DNA of 64,000 nucleotides from positions 220,322 through 284,321 of the forward strand of contig CAZUXT010000001.1 in the NCBI GenBank assembly GCA_964624145.1, read 5' to 3'. Below the pieces are notes generated by a model that was not told where the DNA came from, did no database searches, and saw only the letters and a list, made by a program, of their open reading frames with translations. Source of the stretch: WJMT01 sp964624145. Its GTDB lineage: Bacteria > Acidobacteriota > Aminicenantia > Aminicenantales > Aminicenantaceae. Of this stretch, positions 16,883 through 25,600 are shown piece after piece (the first letter of the stretch is position 1; every line of letters starts with the position of its first letter). Both the position numbers and the translations under genes were made by a program.

Positions 16883-18289
16883 ATGATATCTCTCTCCACG
16901 ATAATAATAATTGGGATTATTGTTGTAGTCATAGTACTCCTGTCTTTTTTAATCGCCAAGCAATACAGAAAAGTAGGGCCCAATGAAGCCCTGATAATCT
17001 CAGGCGGCTTTAAAAAGACCATAACACTTCCAGACGGAAGAAAACGCAAAATAGGTTACCGCTACCGTTTAGGAGGCGGGACATTTGTATGGCCTTTGTT
17101 AGAAACAGTGGACATACTTCCCATGGATGTGATCAACCTCATCCTCAAAACCCCGGAAGTGCTCACACACAACGGAATCCTCATTCAAGCAGAAGCATCG
17201 GCCCAAGTTAAGATCAACTCGGATGACGATTCAATCCACCTTGCCGCCGAACAATTCCTGGGAACCGGCAAGGAGGGAATCAAAGAGGTCTCGCAAACCA
17301 TCCTGGACGGAAAGATGAGAGCTGCGATAGGGTCCATGACAGTGGAAAACATATACAGAGGAAGGCATGAGTTCGCTGGCAAGGTCATTGAATCAGTCAA
17401 AAAAGACTTCTCGAATATGGGACTCATACTTCTCTCCTTCTCCCTCAAAGAAATCAGTGACACCCAGGGCTATCTGGATGCTCTGGGAAAACCGCATATC
17501 GCCGCGGCTAAACGAGACGCGGCCATTGCCGAAGCTGAAACAGAAAAAGAATCGGTCATAAAGTCATCACAGGCCAGAAAAGAAGGAGAAGTCGCCCGGT
17601 TAAATGCCGAAGCACTGATTGCTAAAGCCCAGTGGGAAAATGAGGCTAAAAAAGCAGAGTCTCAAGTCCAGGTTAACAGCAAAAAAGCCCAGGCAGACCA
17701 TGCTTATGAACTGGAGCGTCACCGATTGAATCAGCAGATCAAAAAAGAAGAGGCCAAAGTCAGGGCCATCGAAAAGCAGGAAGCCACAAAAATAGAGGAA
17801 ATGGAAATCAAACGAAAAGAGAAGGAACTCGATGCCACAGTCATAAAGCCTTCAGATGCTCGAAAATACCAGATCAAGGCAGAAGCTGAAGCCGAAGGCT
17901 ACCGCATTCAAGCGGAAGCAGAAGGTAAAGCCGAAGCCAGCAAGTTAGAAGGAAAAGCTGAGGCAGAAAAAATAAGAGCACAAGGCGCTGCAGAGGCTGA
18001 AGCCATGCTGAAAAAAGCAGAAGCCTGGGGCAAATACAACCAGGCCGCCCTTCTTGACAATTATATGAAGATACTTCCTGAACTGGCGAAAAATGTTTCC
18101 GAACCCCTGTCAAAAGTCGATAAGATCGTCTTAGTGGGGGGAGATAAAGGAACAGGAGCCACAAAAATTACTTCCCAGGTCGCAGATGTGCTTGCTCAAA
18201 TGCCGGACGTAGTGAAATCCCTAACAGGTGTTGACCTCAAAAAATATCTTAAGGAAAAATTCAGCACTGAAAAAAAAGAAAAAGACTGA
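16883..18289 (+). CDS. Flotillin-like SPFH protein
   Basis: 468 residues. A single N-terminal membrane helix (about 5-25) is followed by the SPFH/band-7 domain (about 28-200: YRKVGPNEALIISGG, VDILPMDVINLILKTPEVLTHNG). Then comes a long Ala/Glu/Lys-rich coiled coil (about 205-385) with many KAEAEA-type repeats, as in flotillins, and a C-terminal segment (about 385-468) including MLKKAEAWGKYNQAALLDNYMK, a flotillin-specific oligomerisation region. Flotillins organise membrane microdomains and affect envelope stress and fluidity. The gene has the best SD of its region. It is followed after 22 bases by the aminotransferase fusion gene. Confidence 0.88.
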   Translation: MISLSTIIIIGIIVVVIVLLSFLIAKQYRKVGPNEALIISGGFKKTITLPDGRKRKIGYRYRLGGGTFVWPLLETVDILPMDVINLILKTPEVLTHNGILIQAEASAQVKINSDDDSIHLAAEQFLGTGKEGIKEVSQTILDGKMRAAIGSMTVENIYRGRHEFAGKVIESVKKDFSNMGLILLSFSLKEISDTQGYLDALGKPHIAAAKRDAAIAEAETEKESVIKSSQARKEGEVARLNAEALIAKAQWENEAKKAESQVQVNSKKAQADHAYELERHRLNQQIKKEEAKVRAIEKQEATKIEEMEIKRKEKELDATVIKPSDARKYQIKAEAEAEGYRIQAEAEGKAEASKLEGKAEAEKIRAQGAAEAEAMLKKAEAWGKYNQAALLDNYMKILPELAKNVSEPLSKVDKIVLVGGDKGTGATKITSQVADVLAQMPDVVKSLTGVDLKKYLKEKFSTEKKEKD

Positions 18290-18311
18290 TATTTAATTCG
18301 AGATTAAGAAG

Positions 18312-20660
18312 ATGATTTTATCAGAAAAGGCAAATCAAATCGGCGAATCGCCAACTTTTAAAGTCAACGCCAAAGCTAAGGCGATGAAGGCTCAGGGAAT
18401 TGATGTGATCGATCTCAGTGTGGGTGAGCCGGACTTTCCCACACCTGAAAACGTAAAAAAAGCAGCTGTAAAGGCAATTGAAGAAGATTTTACTAAATAC
18501 ACCCAGATTGACGGGATGCCCTCACTCAAGCAGGCTGTCATAGAGAAACTGAAAAAAGACAACGGCCTGGATTATGAAAAAAACCAGATCATCATCTCCT
18601 CCGGGGCCAAAAGCTCTCTCTATCATCTTATCCAAGCCATTATAAACGAAGGAGATGAGGTCATTATTCCGGCGCCATACTGGGTGACCTATCCTCACGC
18701 AGTATCTTTAGCCAAGGGAAAGCCTGTTACTATTCAAGCCAAAGAGGAGAATGGCTTTTTGATAACTCCCGAACAACTAGAATCATCCATATCCCCTAAA
18801 ACAAAAGCTATTATCCTTAACAATCCATGCAATCCGACCGGGGCTGTGTACAAAAAAATGCAGCTGGAAGCTCTCGGCGATATTATCCTCGAAGAAGATA
18901 TCTTTGTGATCGCTGATGAGATCTACGAAAAACTCGTATACGAAGAAGCGGAGTTCCACAGCTTTGCATCGCTGGGTGAAGAAATAAAAAAGAAAACAGT
19001 GATTATTAACGGTGTGTCCAAGGCTTATTCCATGACAGGCTGGAGAATAGGATACGCTGCCGGATCCGCTGAGATCATAAGCGCTATGAACAGAATTCAG
19101 GGCCATACCACATCCAATGCCTGTTCCATCTCCCAAAAAGCGAGCCTTGAGGCTCTTTCCGGACCTCAAAATACCATTTCAAAAATGGCTTCAGAATTTC
19201 AGAGGCGAAGAAATTACACACTCATGAGATTAAAGTCCATCCCAGGAATCTCCTGTTTCGAATCCAAAGGGGCTTTCTATCTTTTCCCGAATGTTTCTTC
19301 GTTTTTTGACAAAGAATTCAAAAACAATCAAATACGCAATTCCTTTGGCATGGCTTATTATCTCCTGAAAGAGGCCCAAGTGGCGATCGTTCCGGGAGGA
19401 GCTTTCGGAACTGAAGGATATATCCGCATATCCTATGCCACCTCCATGGAAAATCTCGAAGAGGGGATGGACCGGATCACTCAAGCTCTCTCCGAACTCA
19501 AACCCGCCAAAAAAACAAAAAGGATTTCCCTTAACAATTCCATAACCCACTATCAATCCAAACCTCCTGTTGACTCATCCCTCTCCATACAAATGAAGGA
19601 AGCCCTGGTCACAGAGATGGAAAGCCATCTCAGTTATGATAACTATTTTGAATGGAATGCGAATATCAATGGTGCTATCGTTCAGCTGAGGACAAATGTT
19701 CCCCATCTTTATGACTTCTGGGTCGAAAACTGGTATCCGGCTCAACTGGAATCAGATTTAGAGCCCCACGGAATCATCTATGCGGTGGATAAAATCCCGG
19801 GACGTGAACCCCGGGCTTTTTACAACTCGGAAACAAAAACCGGAATCATTGTCAACTCGGATAACTACGGTCCCCTGCGCAGCCTGGCATTCGGGCTGGT
19901 CATGGATGTTTCGGAGAGGCTTTTCAATGTTCACGCAGTCCGTGGTATGTCTGCTGAATTCCAGGGTCATTCCTTTGCCCTCATAGGGCCCAAAGGAACC
20001 AGTAAAACAAAGATCTTCTTTGATTCGCTCCGGAATCCGGACATGCGCCTTCAGTCAAATGAGATCGTGTTTGTCAGATTTTCCGGCCGTGTCCCGATAG
20101 CTGATACTCCGGAAAGAAAACTGTTCATACCCACCAGTGTTGCGAAGTATGACGCTCAATTCGCCTCTTTCTTTGATAACAGCAAATGCGAAAACGTGGT
20201 GCTCAAAAAAGAAGAATGTCAAAATCAGGCCTGCCTTGAGGAAGACGACTGCCGTCTGGATAGAGGTTCTCCATTCTGTTATGAAGCGGGAAAGAATTCC
20301 TATGCTCTCTTAGATCCTTACTGGATCAAAGGACCTGAAAAGCATGTCAAACGCAGTCCCCTCAACTGGTTGTTTATCCTCAGGAAAGATAATGTGTCTC
20401 CTCCCTCGGTCAAACTGGAAGTGGAGGACGCCCTAAGAATGCTGGAATCCGGAGAAAGTCTGGGGACCCTCCCGGAAATAGGCCCGGCAAAAAGGAATCC
20501 TTTTTATAATCCCCACATTCTGCTGACAACACCGGACCGGATGGAATCACAGAGAGATTTTTATAAACGATTACTGGAAAGCACATCCTGCTTCCTCATA
20601 AACAGCGGCCAGGCAAAACCCGATCATATATTGGATATTATGAAACAAAAACAAGAATAG
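18312..20660 (+). CDS. Aspartate aminotransferase fused to a PEPCK/HPr-kinase-like P-loop domain
   Basis: 782 residues, about twice a normal class I aminotransferase. Residues 1-395 are a complete aspartate aminotransferase: DLSVGEPDFPTPENV, ISSGAKSSLYH, NPCNPTGAVY, ADEIYEKLVY, and the PLP lysine Lys237 in NGVSKAYSMTGWRIGYAAG. After a basic linker (396-408), residues 410-782 form a second domain with a P-loop GPKGTSKT (559-566) followed by RLQSNEIVFVRF. This layout is like HPr kinase/ATP-type PEPCK folds, with Asn-Glu where DD is usual. It also contains a six-cysteine segment (CENVVLKKEECQ...CLEEDDCRLDRG...FC) and LDPYWIKGPEKHVKRSPL. PEPCK follows 26 bases later, so both act around oxaloacetate. 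The second domain may be regulatory or may bind a nucleotide. Its function is unknown. Confidence 0.85.
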   Translation: MILSEKANQIGESPTFKVNAKAKAMKAQGIDVIDLSVGEPDFPTPENVKKAAVKAIEEDFTKYTQIDGMPSLKQAVIEKLKKDNGLDYEKNQIIISSGAKSSLYHLIQAIINEGDEVIIPAPYWVTYPHAVSLAKGKPVTIQAKEENGFLITPEQLESSISPKTKAIILNNPCNPTGAVYKKMQLEALGDIILEEDIFVIADEIYEKLVYEEAEFHSFASLGEEIKKKTVIINGVSKAYSMTGWRIGYAAGSAEIISAMNRIQGHTTSNACSISQKASLEALSGPQNTISKMASEFQRRRNYTLMRLKSIPGISCFESKGAFYLFPNVSSFFDKEFKNNQIRNSFGMAYYLLKEAQVAIVPGGAFGTEGYIRISYATSMENLEEGMDRITQALSELKPAKKTKRISLNNSITHYQSKPPVDSSLSIQMKEALVTEMESHLSYDNYFEWNANINGAIVQLRTNVPHLYDFWVENWYPAQLESDLEPHGIIYAVDKIPGREPRAFYNSETKTGIIVNSDNYGPLRSLAFGLVMDVSERLFNVHAVRGMSAEFQGHSFALIGPKGTSKTKIFFDSLRNPDMRLQSNEIVFVRFSGRVPIADTPERKLFIPTSVAKYDAQFASFFDNSKCENVVLKKEECQNQACLEEDDCRLDRGSPFCYEAGKNSYALLDPYWIKGPEKHVKRSPLNWLFILRKDNVSPPSVKLEVEDALRMLESGESLGTLPEIGPAKRNPFYNPHILLTTPDRMESQRDFYKRLLESTSCFLINSGQAKPDHILDIMKQKQE

Positions 20661-20686
20661 AGATACAACAACCAAATGACACAGAC

Positions 20687-22540
20687 ATGAACGACAAAAA
20701 CATATTTGATTTAAAAGCTTATCAGAAATTTGCGGAAGAACTGAAGAGAGTCCTTCAGGGATCCAATATTCGAACGGTCGACCTGAAGTGGCTGGAATCG
20801 CGGGCTAAATCCGCCGGAGTTAAAACAAAACACGGCTCCTACGGATGGCGCGCAGCCATATCCAGCCGCATCGCTCCCAAAACCGTTTACCTCGGCACTG
20901 AACCGGTCAGGCTTCCCAATCCCAGTGAACAGCAGAAAAGCATCATAGCGGCCGCCCCTGAAGAACTGGATAAAGTGCTTCATCTTCTCAGAACCATGCC
21001 CTTTTACAACATCCGCCGAAGGATGGGAGAAAACGATGTTTTCAATCCCATGTGCCATCTCATTGTTCCCGAAGCAGATGTGGTGAATTACCGGATAGGG
21101 TATATGTGGGGCACAACCATGTTCAAACCGGAAAACAGCTCCAAGGACAGACCCGGACCCGAATTCACTATGATCCATATCCCTGAAGAACACCCTTTAA
21201 AACAACAGGTCCTGGCCATCCCGGAACACAATATCAATGTGGCACTGGGAACCGACTATATGGGAGAGGACAAAAAGGGATTTTTACGCCAGGCCATGTG
21301 GGCGGCTGATACCAAAGGCATGCTGGGGCTTCATGCGGGTACCAAAAAAGTGACGGCTGTGGGACAGGATGAAAAGCTTAAAAAATACGGTGTGTTCCTC
21401 TTCGGTCTCACTGCAACCGGAAAATCCACCTGGTCCTGCCACCAACTGGGGCTTGATCAAAGCAAAGGGGAAAAAACCCTTGTGACCCAGGATGACATAT
21501 GCTTTCTGAGAAAAGACGGATCTGCCCTGGGTTCAGAGAACAACTTTTTTGTCAAAACCGATGTGGAAGAGAAATATCAGGAAGCCATGTACAATGCATT
21601 GATTGACAAATCAGCCCTTTATGAAAACGTGATGATCAAATCCAACGGAGAGCCTGATTTTCTCGACGAGAGCTTGACCGCCAACGGAAGATCTGTGATC
21701 CAACGCAAAAAGCTGAAGGTCAAAATAGAAGGGAAAATGGTCAATATATTTTCCGATTCCGTTAACCTTCCTCCTATTGAAGAGCTGGACGGGCTGATCT
21801 TTGCTTTCATCACCCGGCGAAACACCATCATGTCCTTTGCCCAGGAACTCACTCCGGCCCAGGCTGTACTTGCTTATTTGTGGGGAGAAAGCACACACTC
21901 TTACGCCAGCCAGCCTGCCAAAGCCGGTGAGACCGTTCGAATCGTAGGAACCGACCCATTCATCATTGGCTCCAGAGCCAAAAAGGTCAACCGCCTCTAT
22001 GAAATCCTCATGACTCTCTCCAGTAATTATCCGGACAAACTCAAGTGCATGCAGTACAACACCGGAGGGGTGGGAGAGATCATAGAAACCTTTGAGGAAA
22101 ACGGTAAAAAGCAAAAAAAGCTTGTCCGTAAAGTCAAGCGCATACCCATAAACCTTATGGCTCAGATACAAAGAGGGGATGTTCGCGGAACAAATACGTA
22201 TGAGAAAGGAAGGCTGGGTACCCGGCAGATCGTCAATGCCGAGGGCCAAAGCCTTTATGAGTGGGACCCCGGAAAATATTACTCTGAAAAGGAGATCCAG
22301 CAGTATATCCACAAGCTGGTCCAGGGCAGGAGAAAATTCACTGAGGAAGTCGATAAAGAAGGACTCAGGGACGAAGTGCTGTGGGCCGCGGAGCGCTCCT
22401 TTAGAATAGACAAAAGCGAAGAAAGATCCAGAGTCTATTTAAATAAAGAAGCTGAGGAAAAAAGCGAACCGGAAAAGGAGAAAAAGTCTTTTATCCCGAA
22501 AACCAGACCCAAAAGAGGAGGATTCTGGCGGAGCCGGTAA
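20687..22540 (+). CDS. pckA: Phosphoenolpyruvate carboxykinase (ATP-type), divergent
   Basis: Converts oxaloacetate and ATP to PEP, CO2 and ADP. 617 residues, longer than the usual 520-540. The central P-loop is VFLFGLTATGKSTWSCHQLG, followed by TLVTQDDICFLRKDGSALGSENNFFVKTD (second nucleotide/metal motif with DD). The tail has ANGRSVIQRKKL and DGLIFAFITRRNTIMSFAQELTPAQAVLAYLWGES, resembling the PEPCK adenine and substrate region. The N-terminal 200 residues are poorly conserved relative to the E. coli enzyme as I know it, and the last 40 residues are basic and probably disordered. No obvious SD precedes the ATG. It follows the aminotransferase fusion in the same operon. Confidence 0.8.
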   Translation: MNDKNIFDLKAYQKFAEELKRVLQGSNIRTVDLKWLESRAKSAGVKTKHGSYGWRAAISSRIAPKTVYLGTEPVRLPNPSEQQKSIIAAAPEELDKVLHLLRTMPFYNIRRRMGENDVFNPMCHLIVPEADVVNYRIGYMWGTTMFKPENSSKDRPGPEFTMIHIPEEHPLKQQVLAIPEHNINVALGTDYMGEDKKGFLRQAMWAADTKGMLGLHAGTKKVTAVGQDEKLKKYGVFLFGLTATGKSTWSCHQLGLDQSKGEKTLVTQDDICFLRKDGSALGSENNFFVKTDVEEKYQEAMYNALIDKSALYENVMIKSNGEPDFLDESLTANGRSVIQRKKLKVKIEGKMVNIFSDSVNLPPIEELDGLIFAFITRRNTIMSFAQELTPAQAVLAYLWGESTHSYASQPAKAGETVRIVGTDPFIIGSRAKKVNRLYEILMTLSSNYPDKLKCMQYNTGGVGEIIETFEENGKKQKKLVRKVKRIPINLMAQIQRGDVRGTNTYEKGRLGTRQIVNAEGQSLYEWDPGKYYSEKEIQQYIHKLVQGRRKFTEEVDKEGLRDEVLWAAERSFRIDKSEERSRVYLNKEAEEKSEPEKEKKSFIPKTRPKRGGFWRSR

Positions 22541-22549
22541 GTATTCTCT

Positions 22550-23116
22550 TTATTTTGAGAGCCGGTCTTCGATTTTCTGTGCCATGATGTGAAGGATCAA
22601 GAGGTGTACTTCCTGAACTCTGGGCGTTGACGCGGAAGGCACATCCAGGAGATAGTCCGGAATCCGGGCCAGTTTTCCCCCGCCTTTGCCTGTTAAAGCC
22701 ACGGTCATAAGTCCCTTATCAGTGGCTACTTTTAATGCGTGGAGCACTGACGGGGAATTTCCGCTGGTTGAAATCCCCACCGCGACATCCCGTGCCTTGC
22801 CTAATGCCTGGATCTGACGGCTGAAAACCTGGCTGTAACCCATATCATTCGCAATCGAAGTCAAAGCTGAAGTGTCTGTTGTTAAGGAAACAGCAGGAAC
22901 AGCTTTTCTGGTTTTCAAGAACTTGTTTACCAGCTCTGCGGCAAAATGTTGGGCTTGAGCCGCGCTCCCTCCATTTCCAAACACCAGAACCTTTTTTCCT
23001 TTGTTTAAATGCTCTACAGTCTTCCGGATCACTTCTTCAAGCAGATTCCCGTTCTTATTAAAAAAATTCCTGGCTGCTTGATTCAGTTCTTCAGCAATTT
23101 CTATTAAATAATCCAA
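22550..23116 (-). CDS. gmhA: Phosphoheptose isomerase (sedoheptulose 7-phosphate isomerase)
   Basis: First step of ADP-heptose synthesis for the LPS inner core. 188 residues, a single SIS domain. VLVFGNGGSAAQAQHFAAELVNKF is the sugar-phosphate site, followed by AVSLTTDTSALTSIANDMGYSQVFSRQ, VGISTSGNSPSVLHAL (second phosphate loop) and STPRVQEVHLLILHIMAQKIE with the metal-binding Gln-Glu-x-His. All are GmhA hallmarks. Translation appears to start at TTG (23114-23116), with AAGGGA about 8 bases upstream. It ends 9 bases from the convergent pckA stop and is divergent from plsC. No other heptose genes are in the window. Confidence 0.93.
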   Translation of the reverse strand: MDYLIEIAEELNQAARNFFNKNGNLLEEVIRKTVEHLNKGKKVLVFGNGGSAAQAQHFAAELVNKFLKTRKAVPAVSLTTDTSALTSIANDMGYSQVFSRQIQALGKARDVAVGISTSGNSPSVLHALKVATDKGLMTVALTGKGGGKLARIPDYLLDVPSASTPRVQEVHLLILHIMAQKIEDRLSK

Positions 23117-23202
23117 TTTTCAATCCCTTCCAATCCAATAATCTATCATGACTACCCGGCAAAAAGCAAATTTCATCTCTCGCATTCATCAAAAATAATC
23201 AT

Positions 23203-23208
23203 TATAAT
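23203..23208 (+). promoter_or_regulatory. -10 box TATAAT of plsC, near-leaderless
   Basis: A perfect TATAAT ends 8 bases before the plsC ATG (23217), so the transcript would begin one or two bases before the start codon. No convincing -35 hexamer is visible. The motif sits in a palindrome ATTATAAT and could also serve the divergent gmhA. Confidence 0.45.
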
Positions 23209-23216
23209 GATACATC

Positions 23217-23906
23217 ATGCGTTCTATCATTCTTTATATTTTTATTGTATTCAGCGCCCTCATGCTCACACCGATTCTTCTTGTATGTGCTCTTCTCAAC
23301 CGTCCGGAACCTCTTTTTTTATTGAGTAAACAGGTAGTCTCTGTAGGAGAGGTCATTCTGGGGCTTAAAATTGAATACAGAGGCCTCCACAGGACAAGAA
23401 AAGACCAGAGATACATCTACATGCCCAATCACCTCAGTATGCTGGACGGTCCACTTATCTTTAAATCCATCCCCCAGAATGTGAGGGTGATTCTGAAACA
23501 GGGAGTATTCCATCTCCCTGTAGTGGGACAGGCCATGAAAGAGGCTCACTTCATTCCTGTTGACCGAATGGGAAAACAGGGAGGAAAGAGAGCTGTGCAG
23601 AGAGCTGTGCGCTTGATTAAAAAAAACAATGTTTCATTTCTTATTTTTCCGGAAGGAACTCGAAGCAGCGACGGAAAACTTCAGAAATTCAGACGGGGTG
23701 GTTTTTTTATGGCCATAGACAGTCAAACTCCTATTGTTCCTGTATCCATCATAGGGACTTATGACCTCATGCCCAGGGGAAGCTGTTTTATAAAAAAAGG
23801 GAAAATCAAAATCATATTCCACCCTCCCATCTCAGTCGAAGCATACACTCATGACAATATGCAGGACCTGATTGATAAGGCGTTTAAAATAATCCAAAAA
23901 GAATGA
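23217..23906 (+). CDS. plsC: 1-acyl-sn-glycerol-3-phosphate acyltransferase
   Basis: Second acylation step of phospholipid synthesis (lysophosphatidate to phosphatidate). 229 residues. Two hydrophobic stretches at the N-terminus (about 3-25) suggest membrane anchoring. The catalytic NHX4D motif is YMPNHLSMLDGPLIF. Further acyltransferase motifs are HFIPVDRMGKQGG, FLIFPEGTRSSDGKLQKFRRGGF (substrate-binding FPEGTR) and TPIVPVSIIGT. The FPEGTRS and PVS blocks place it firmly in the PlsC family. Stand-alone gene. Confidence 0.9.
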   Translation: MRSIILYIFIVFSALMLTPILLVCALLNRPEPLFLLSKQVVSVGEVILGLKIEYRGLHRTRKDQRYIYMPNHLSMLDGPLIFKSIPQNVRVILKQGVFHLPVVGQAMKEAHFIPVDRMGKQGGKRAVQRAVRLIKKNNVSFLIFPEGTRSSDGKLQKFRRGGFFMAIDSQTPIVPVSIIGTYDLMPRGSCFIKKGKIKIIFHPPISVEAYTHDNMQDLIDKAFKIIQKE

Positions 23907-23922
23907 TTTAAAATTGAAATAA

Positions 23923-23957
23923 AGTATAATTTGGATTATACTAATCATGATTATACT
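23923..23957. promoter_or_regulatory. Triple ATTATACT operator-like cluster
   Basis: AGTATAAT (23923-23930) and ATTATACT (23935-23942) form a perfect 8-bp inverted repeat around a 4-base centre. A second ATTATACT follows at 23950-23957. It lies immediately upstream of the leader ORF and ATPase gene. It may be a repressor or autoregulatory site; TATAAT/TATACT boxes within it could be overlapping -10 elements. Confidence 0.4.
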
Positions 23958-23984
23958 TTTTGACCCAATAATTGGAGGGAACCT

Positions 23985-24044
23985 ATGAGAAGCAAGACTC
24001 ATATCTCTGAGGAAAGGGGGCTGAATGAAATTCATCAATCGTGA
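23985..24044 (+). CDS. Possible 19-residue leader peptide
   Basis: ATG at 23985 with a strong TTGGAGGG 7 bases upstream opens a 19-codon frame (MRSKTHISEERGLNEIHQS) that ends at TGA 24042-24044, 20 bases inside the following ATPase gene. Its codons also contain the GAAAGGGGGC that serves as SD for the ATPase ATG at 24025. This is the arrangement expected for translational coupling. No peptide function is suggested. Confidence 0.4.
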   Translation: MRSKTHISEERGLNEIHQS

Positions 24045-25413
24045 AAAAGAACTTGAGATTCTGGATGAATACTACAAAAAGGAAGGATTCCAATTTGTTC
24101 CTATCTACGGAAGAAGACGAATCGGGAAAACCAGATTGATACAAGAATTTATCTCCAATAAACCTGCTGTTTATTTCCTTGCCGATATGGTTTCAGAAAC
24201 TGAGCAGCTCAAAAATCTTGGGAGATCATTTGGTGAATACCTCCAGGATTTCATACTTAGTGAGAGAGGATTTAAAGATTGGTACCAATTTTTTCAATAC
24301 CTAAAAGAAAAGGACCCTAAAAAATTGATCGTAGTTATTGATGAATTTCCTTACTTAGTGAATTCAAATCCTGCTATCTCTTCTATTTTTCAGAAGGGAA
24401 TCGATGAATACCTTAAAAACACCAACATTTTCCTCGTTCTTATGGGATCAAGCGTAGGAATGATGGAAAAAGAAGTCCTTATCTACAGAGCTCCTTTATA
24501 CGGAAGAAGAACAGCTTCCATTAAGGTTCCAGAGATGAAATTCCACTCCCTTAAAAATTTTTTTCCGGGAAAAGATTTCATCGACCTTACTCATATCTTC
24601 TCCGTCTTCGGAACTGTACCTGCTTACGTAGAAAAATATGACTCCCGTAAAGACATATTCCAAAATATCGAATCTCTCATTCTTGATACAGGCTCTTTTT
24701 TTTACAACGAGGTTGAATATCTACTGAGAGAAGAGCTGAGAGAACCTCGAAATTACTTTGTTATACTTAAGGCCATCTCTCAAGGGAAAAGGCGGGTTTC
24801 TGAAATCATCAATGACACGGGCTTTGAAAAAAGTCTAGTCTCCCGATATCTTGAGATATTGAAAAGTCTTAACATTGTGATTAAGGATACACCCGTTACT
24901 GAAAAAAATCCCAAAAAGAGTAAAAAAGGGATATACAAGCTTAGGGACAAATTTTTTACCTTTTGGTTTAAATATATTTTTCCTAATAGAGAAAGAATCG
25001 AAATTGGTCGATCCGATTTTGTCCTTGGCCTCATAAAAAACACCTTTGAAGATTTTGTTTCCTGGCTTTATGAAGAGGTGTGCGTGAACCTCTGCCTTGA
25101 TTTTTTAGATAAAGGAATACTTTCCTTCACCTCCATCGGAAAATGGTGGTCAAAGGATGGAGAAATCGACATGGTTGCTCTTGACGAAAATACCAGAACC
25201 GCTTACTTTGGCGAATGCAAATGGAGCCTGAAAAAAGTTGGAGAAGATACCTACAGAAAACTCCAAAAAAAATCAAGTCTTGTGGATTGGCACAGTAAAG
25301 ACCGTCATGATCAATTCATTCTTTTTTGCAAGAAAGGATTCACAAAAAATTTAGAGGAAATCGCCCAAAAAGAAAATGTCCTTCTGGTCCACAAAGACCG
25401 AATCATTTCTTGA
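24025..25413 (+). CDS. DUF234-type P-loop ATPase with C-terminal nuclease-like domain
   Basis: 462 residues. An AAA-type ATPase domain (about 1-210) has Walker A YGRRRIGKTRL (29-37) and Walker B LIVVIDEFPYL (Asp106, Glu107). A winged-helix segment follows (about 240-300: KAISQGKRRVSEIINDTGFEKSLVSRYLEIL). The C-terminal domain (about 310-460) contains GEIDMVALDE and FGECKWS, a PD-(D/E)xK-like acidic/ExK pattern. This is the archaeal-type ATPase/DUF234 family, common in archaea and patchy in bacteria and usually of unknown role. It is a single-gene unit with its own operator-like cluster and leader ORF, and has the look of an accessory gene gained by transfer. Confidence 0.85.
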   Translation: MKFINREKELEILDEYYKKEGFQFVPIYGRRRIGKTRLIQEFISNKPAVYFLADMVSETEQLKNLGRSFGEYLQDFILSERGFKDWYQFFQYLKEKDPKKLIVVIDEFPYLVNSNPAISSIFQKGIDEYLKNTNIFLVLMGSSVGMMEKEVLIYRAPLYGRRTASIKVPEMKFHSLKNFFPGKDFIDLTHIFSVFGTVPAYVEKYDSRKDIFQNIESLILDTGSFFYNEVEYLLREELREPRNYFVILKAISQGKRRVSEIINDTGFEKSLVSRYLEILKSLNIVIKDTPVTEKNPKKSKKGIYKLRDKFFTFWFKYIFPNRERIEIGRSDFVLGLIKNTFEDFVSWLYEEVCVNLCLDFLDKGILSFTSIGKWWSKDGEIDMVALDENTRTAYFGECKWSLKKVGEDTYRKLQKKSSLVDWHSKDRHDQFILFCKKGFTKNLEEIAQKENVLLVHKDRIIS

Positions 25414-25445
25414 TATTGTATAATATACCTAAAACTCATTTTTTC

Positions 25446-25480
25446 AGAGGAAAATAAGGGACTTAAATTGAGCTATCTTG
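25446..25480 (+). repeat. Degenerate direct repeat, copy A
   Basis: A 35-base stretch that matches 26536-26570 at 29 of 35 positions (AGAGGAxAATAAGGG...TTAAATT.AGCTAT). The two copies bracket the TPR gene. The rest of the 187-base gap after the ATPase gene shows nothing else clear except a TATTGTATAATATACC run at 25414-25430. Confidence 0.5.
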
Positions 25481-25600
25481 GGTCCAAAACAAACCAATAG
25501 AGGTCAGGAAAGATTGAAGGAGCTAATTGATGAATATGGAATATATAGAATATAATAAACTGAGATGTTTTTCTCATAATGAAAAAAGGATGTCTGAGAA

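Noticed and set aside
21611..22312. 233-codon open frame opposite pckA
   Set aside because: Antisense shadow of a well-supported gene, with no SD and a composition explained by pckA codons.
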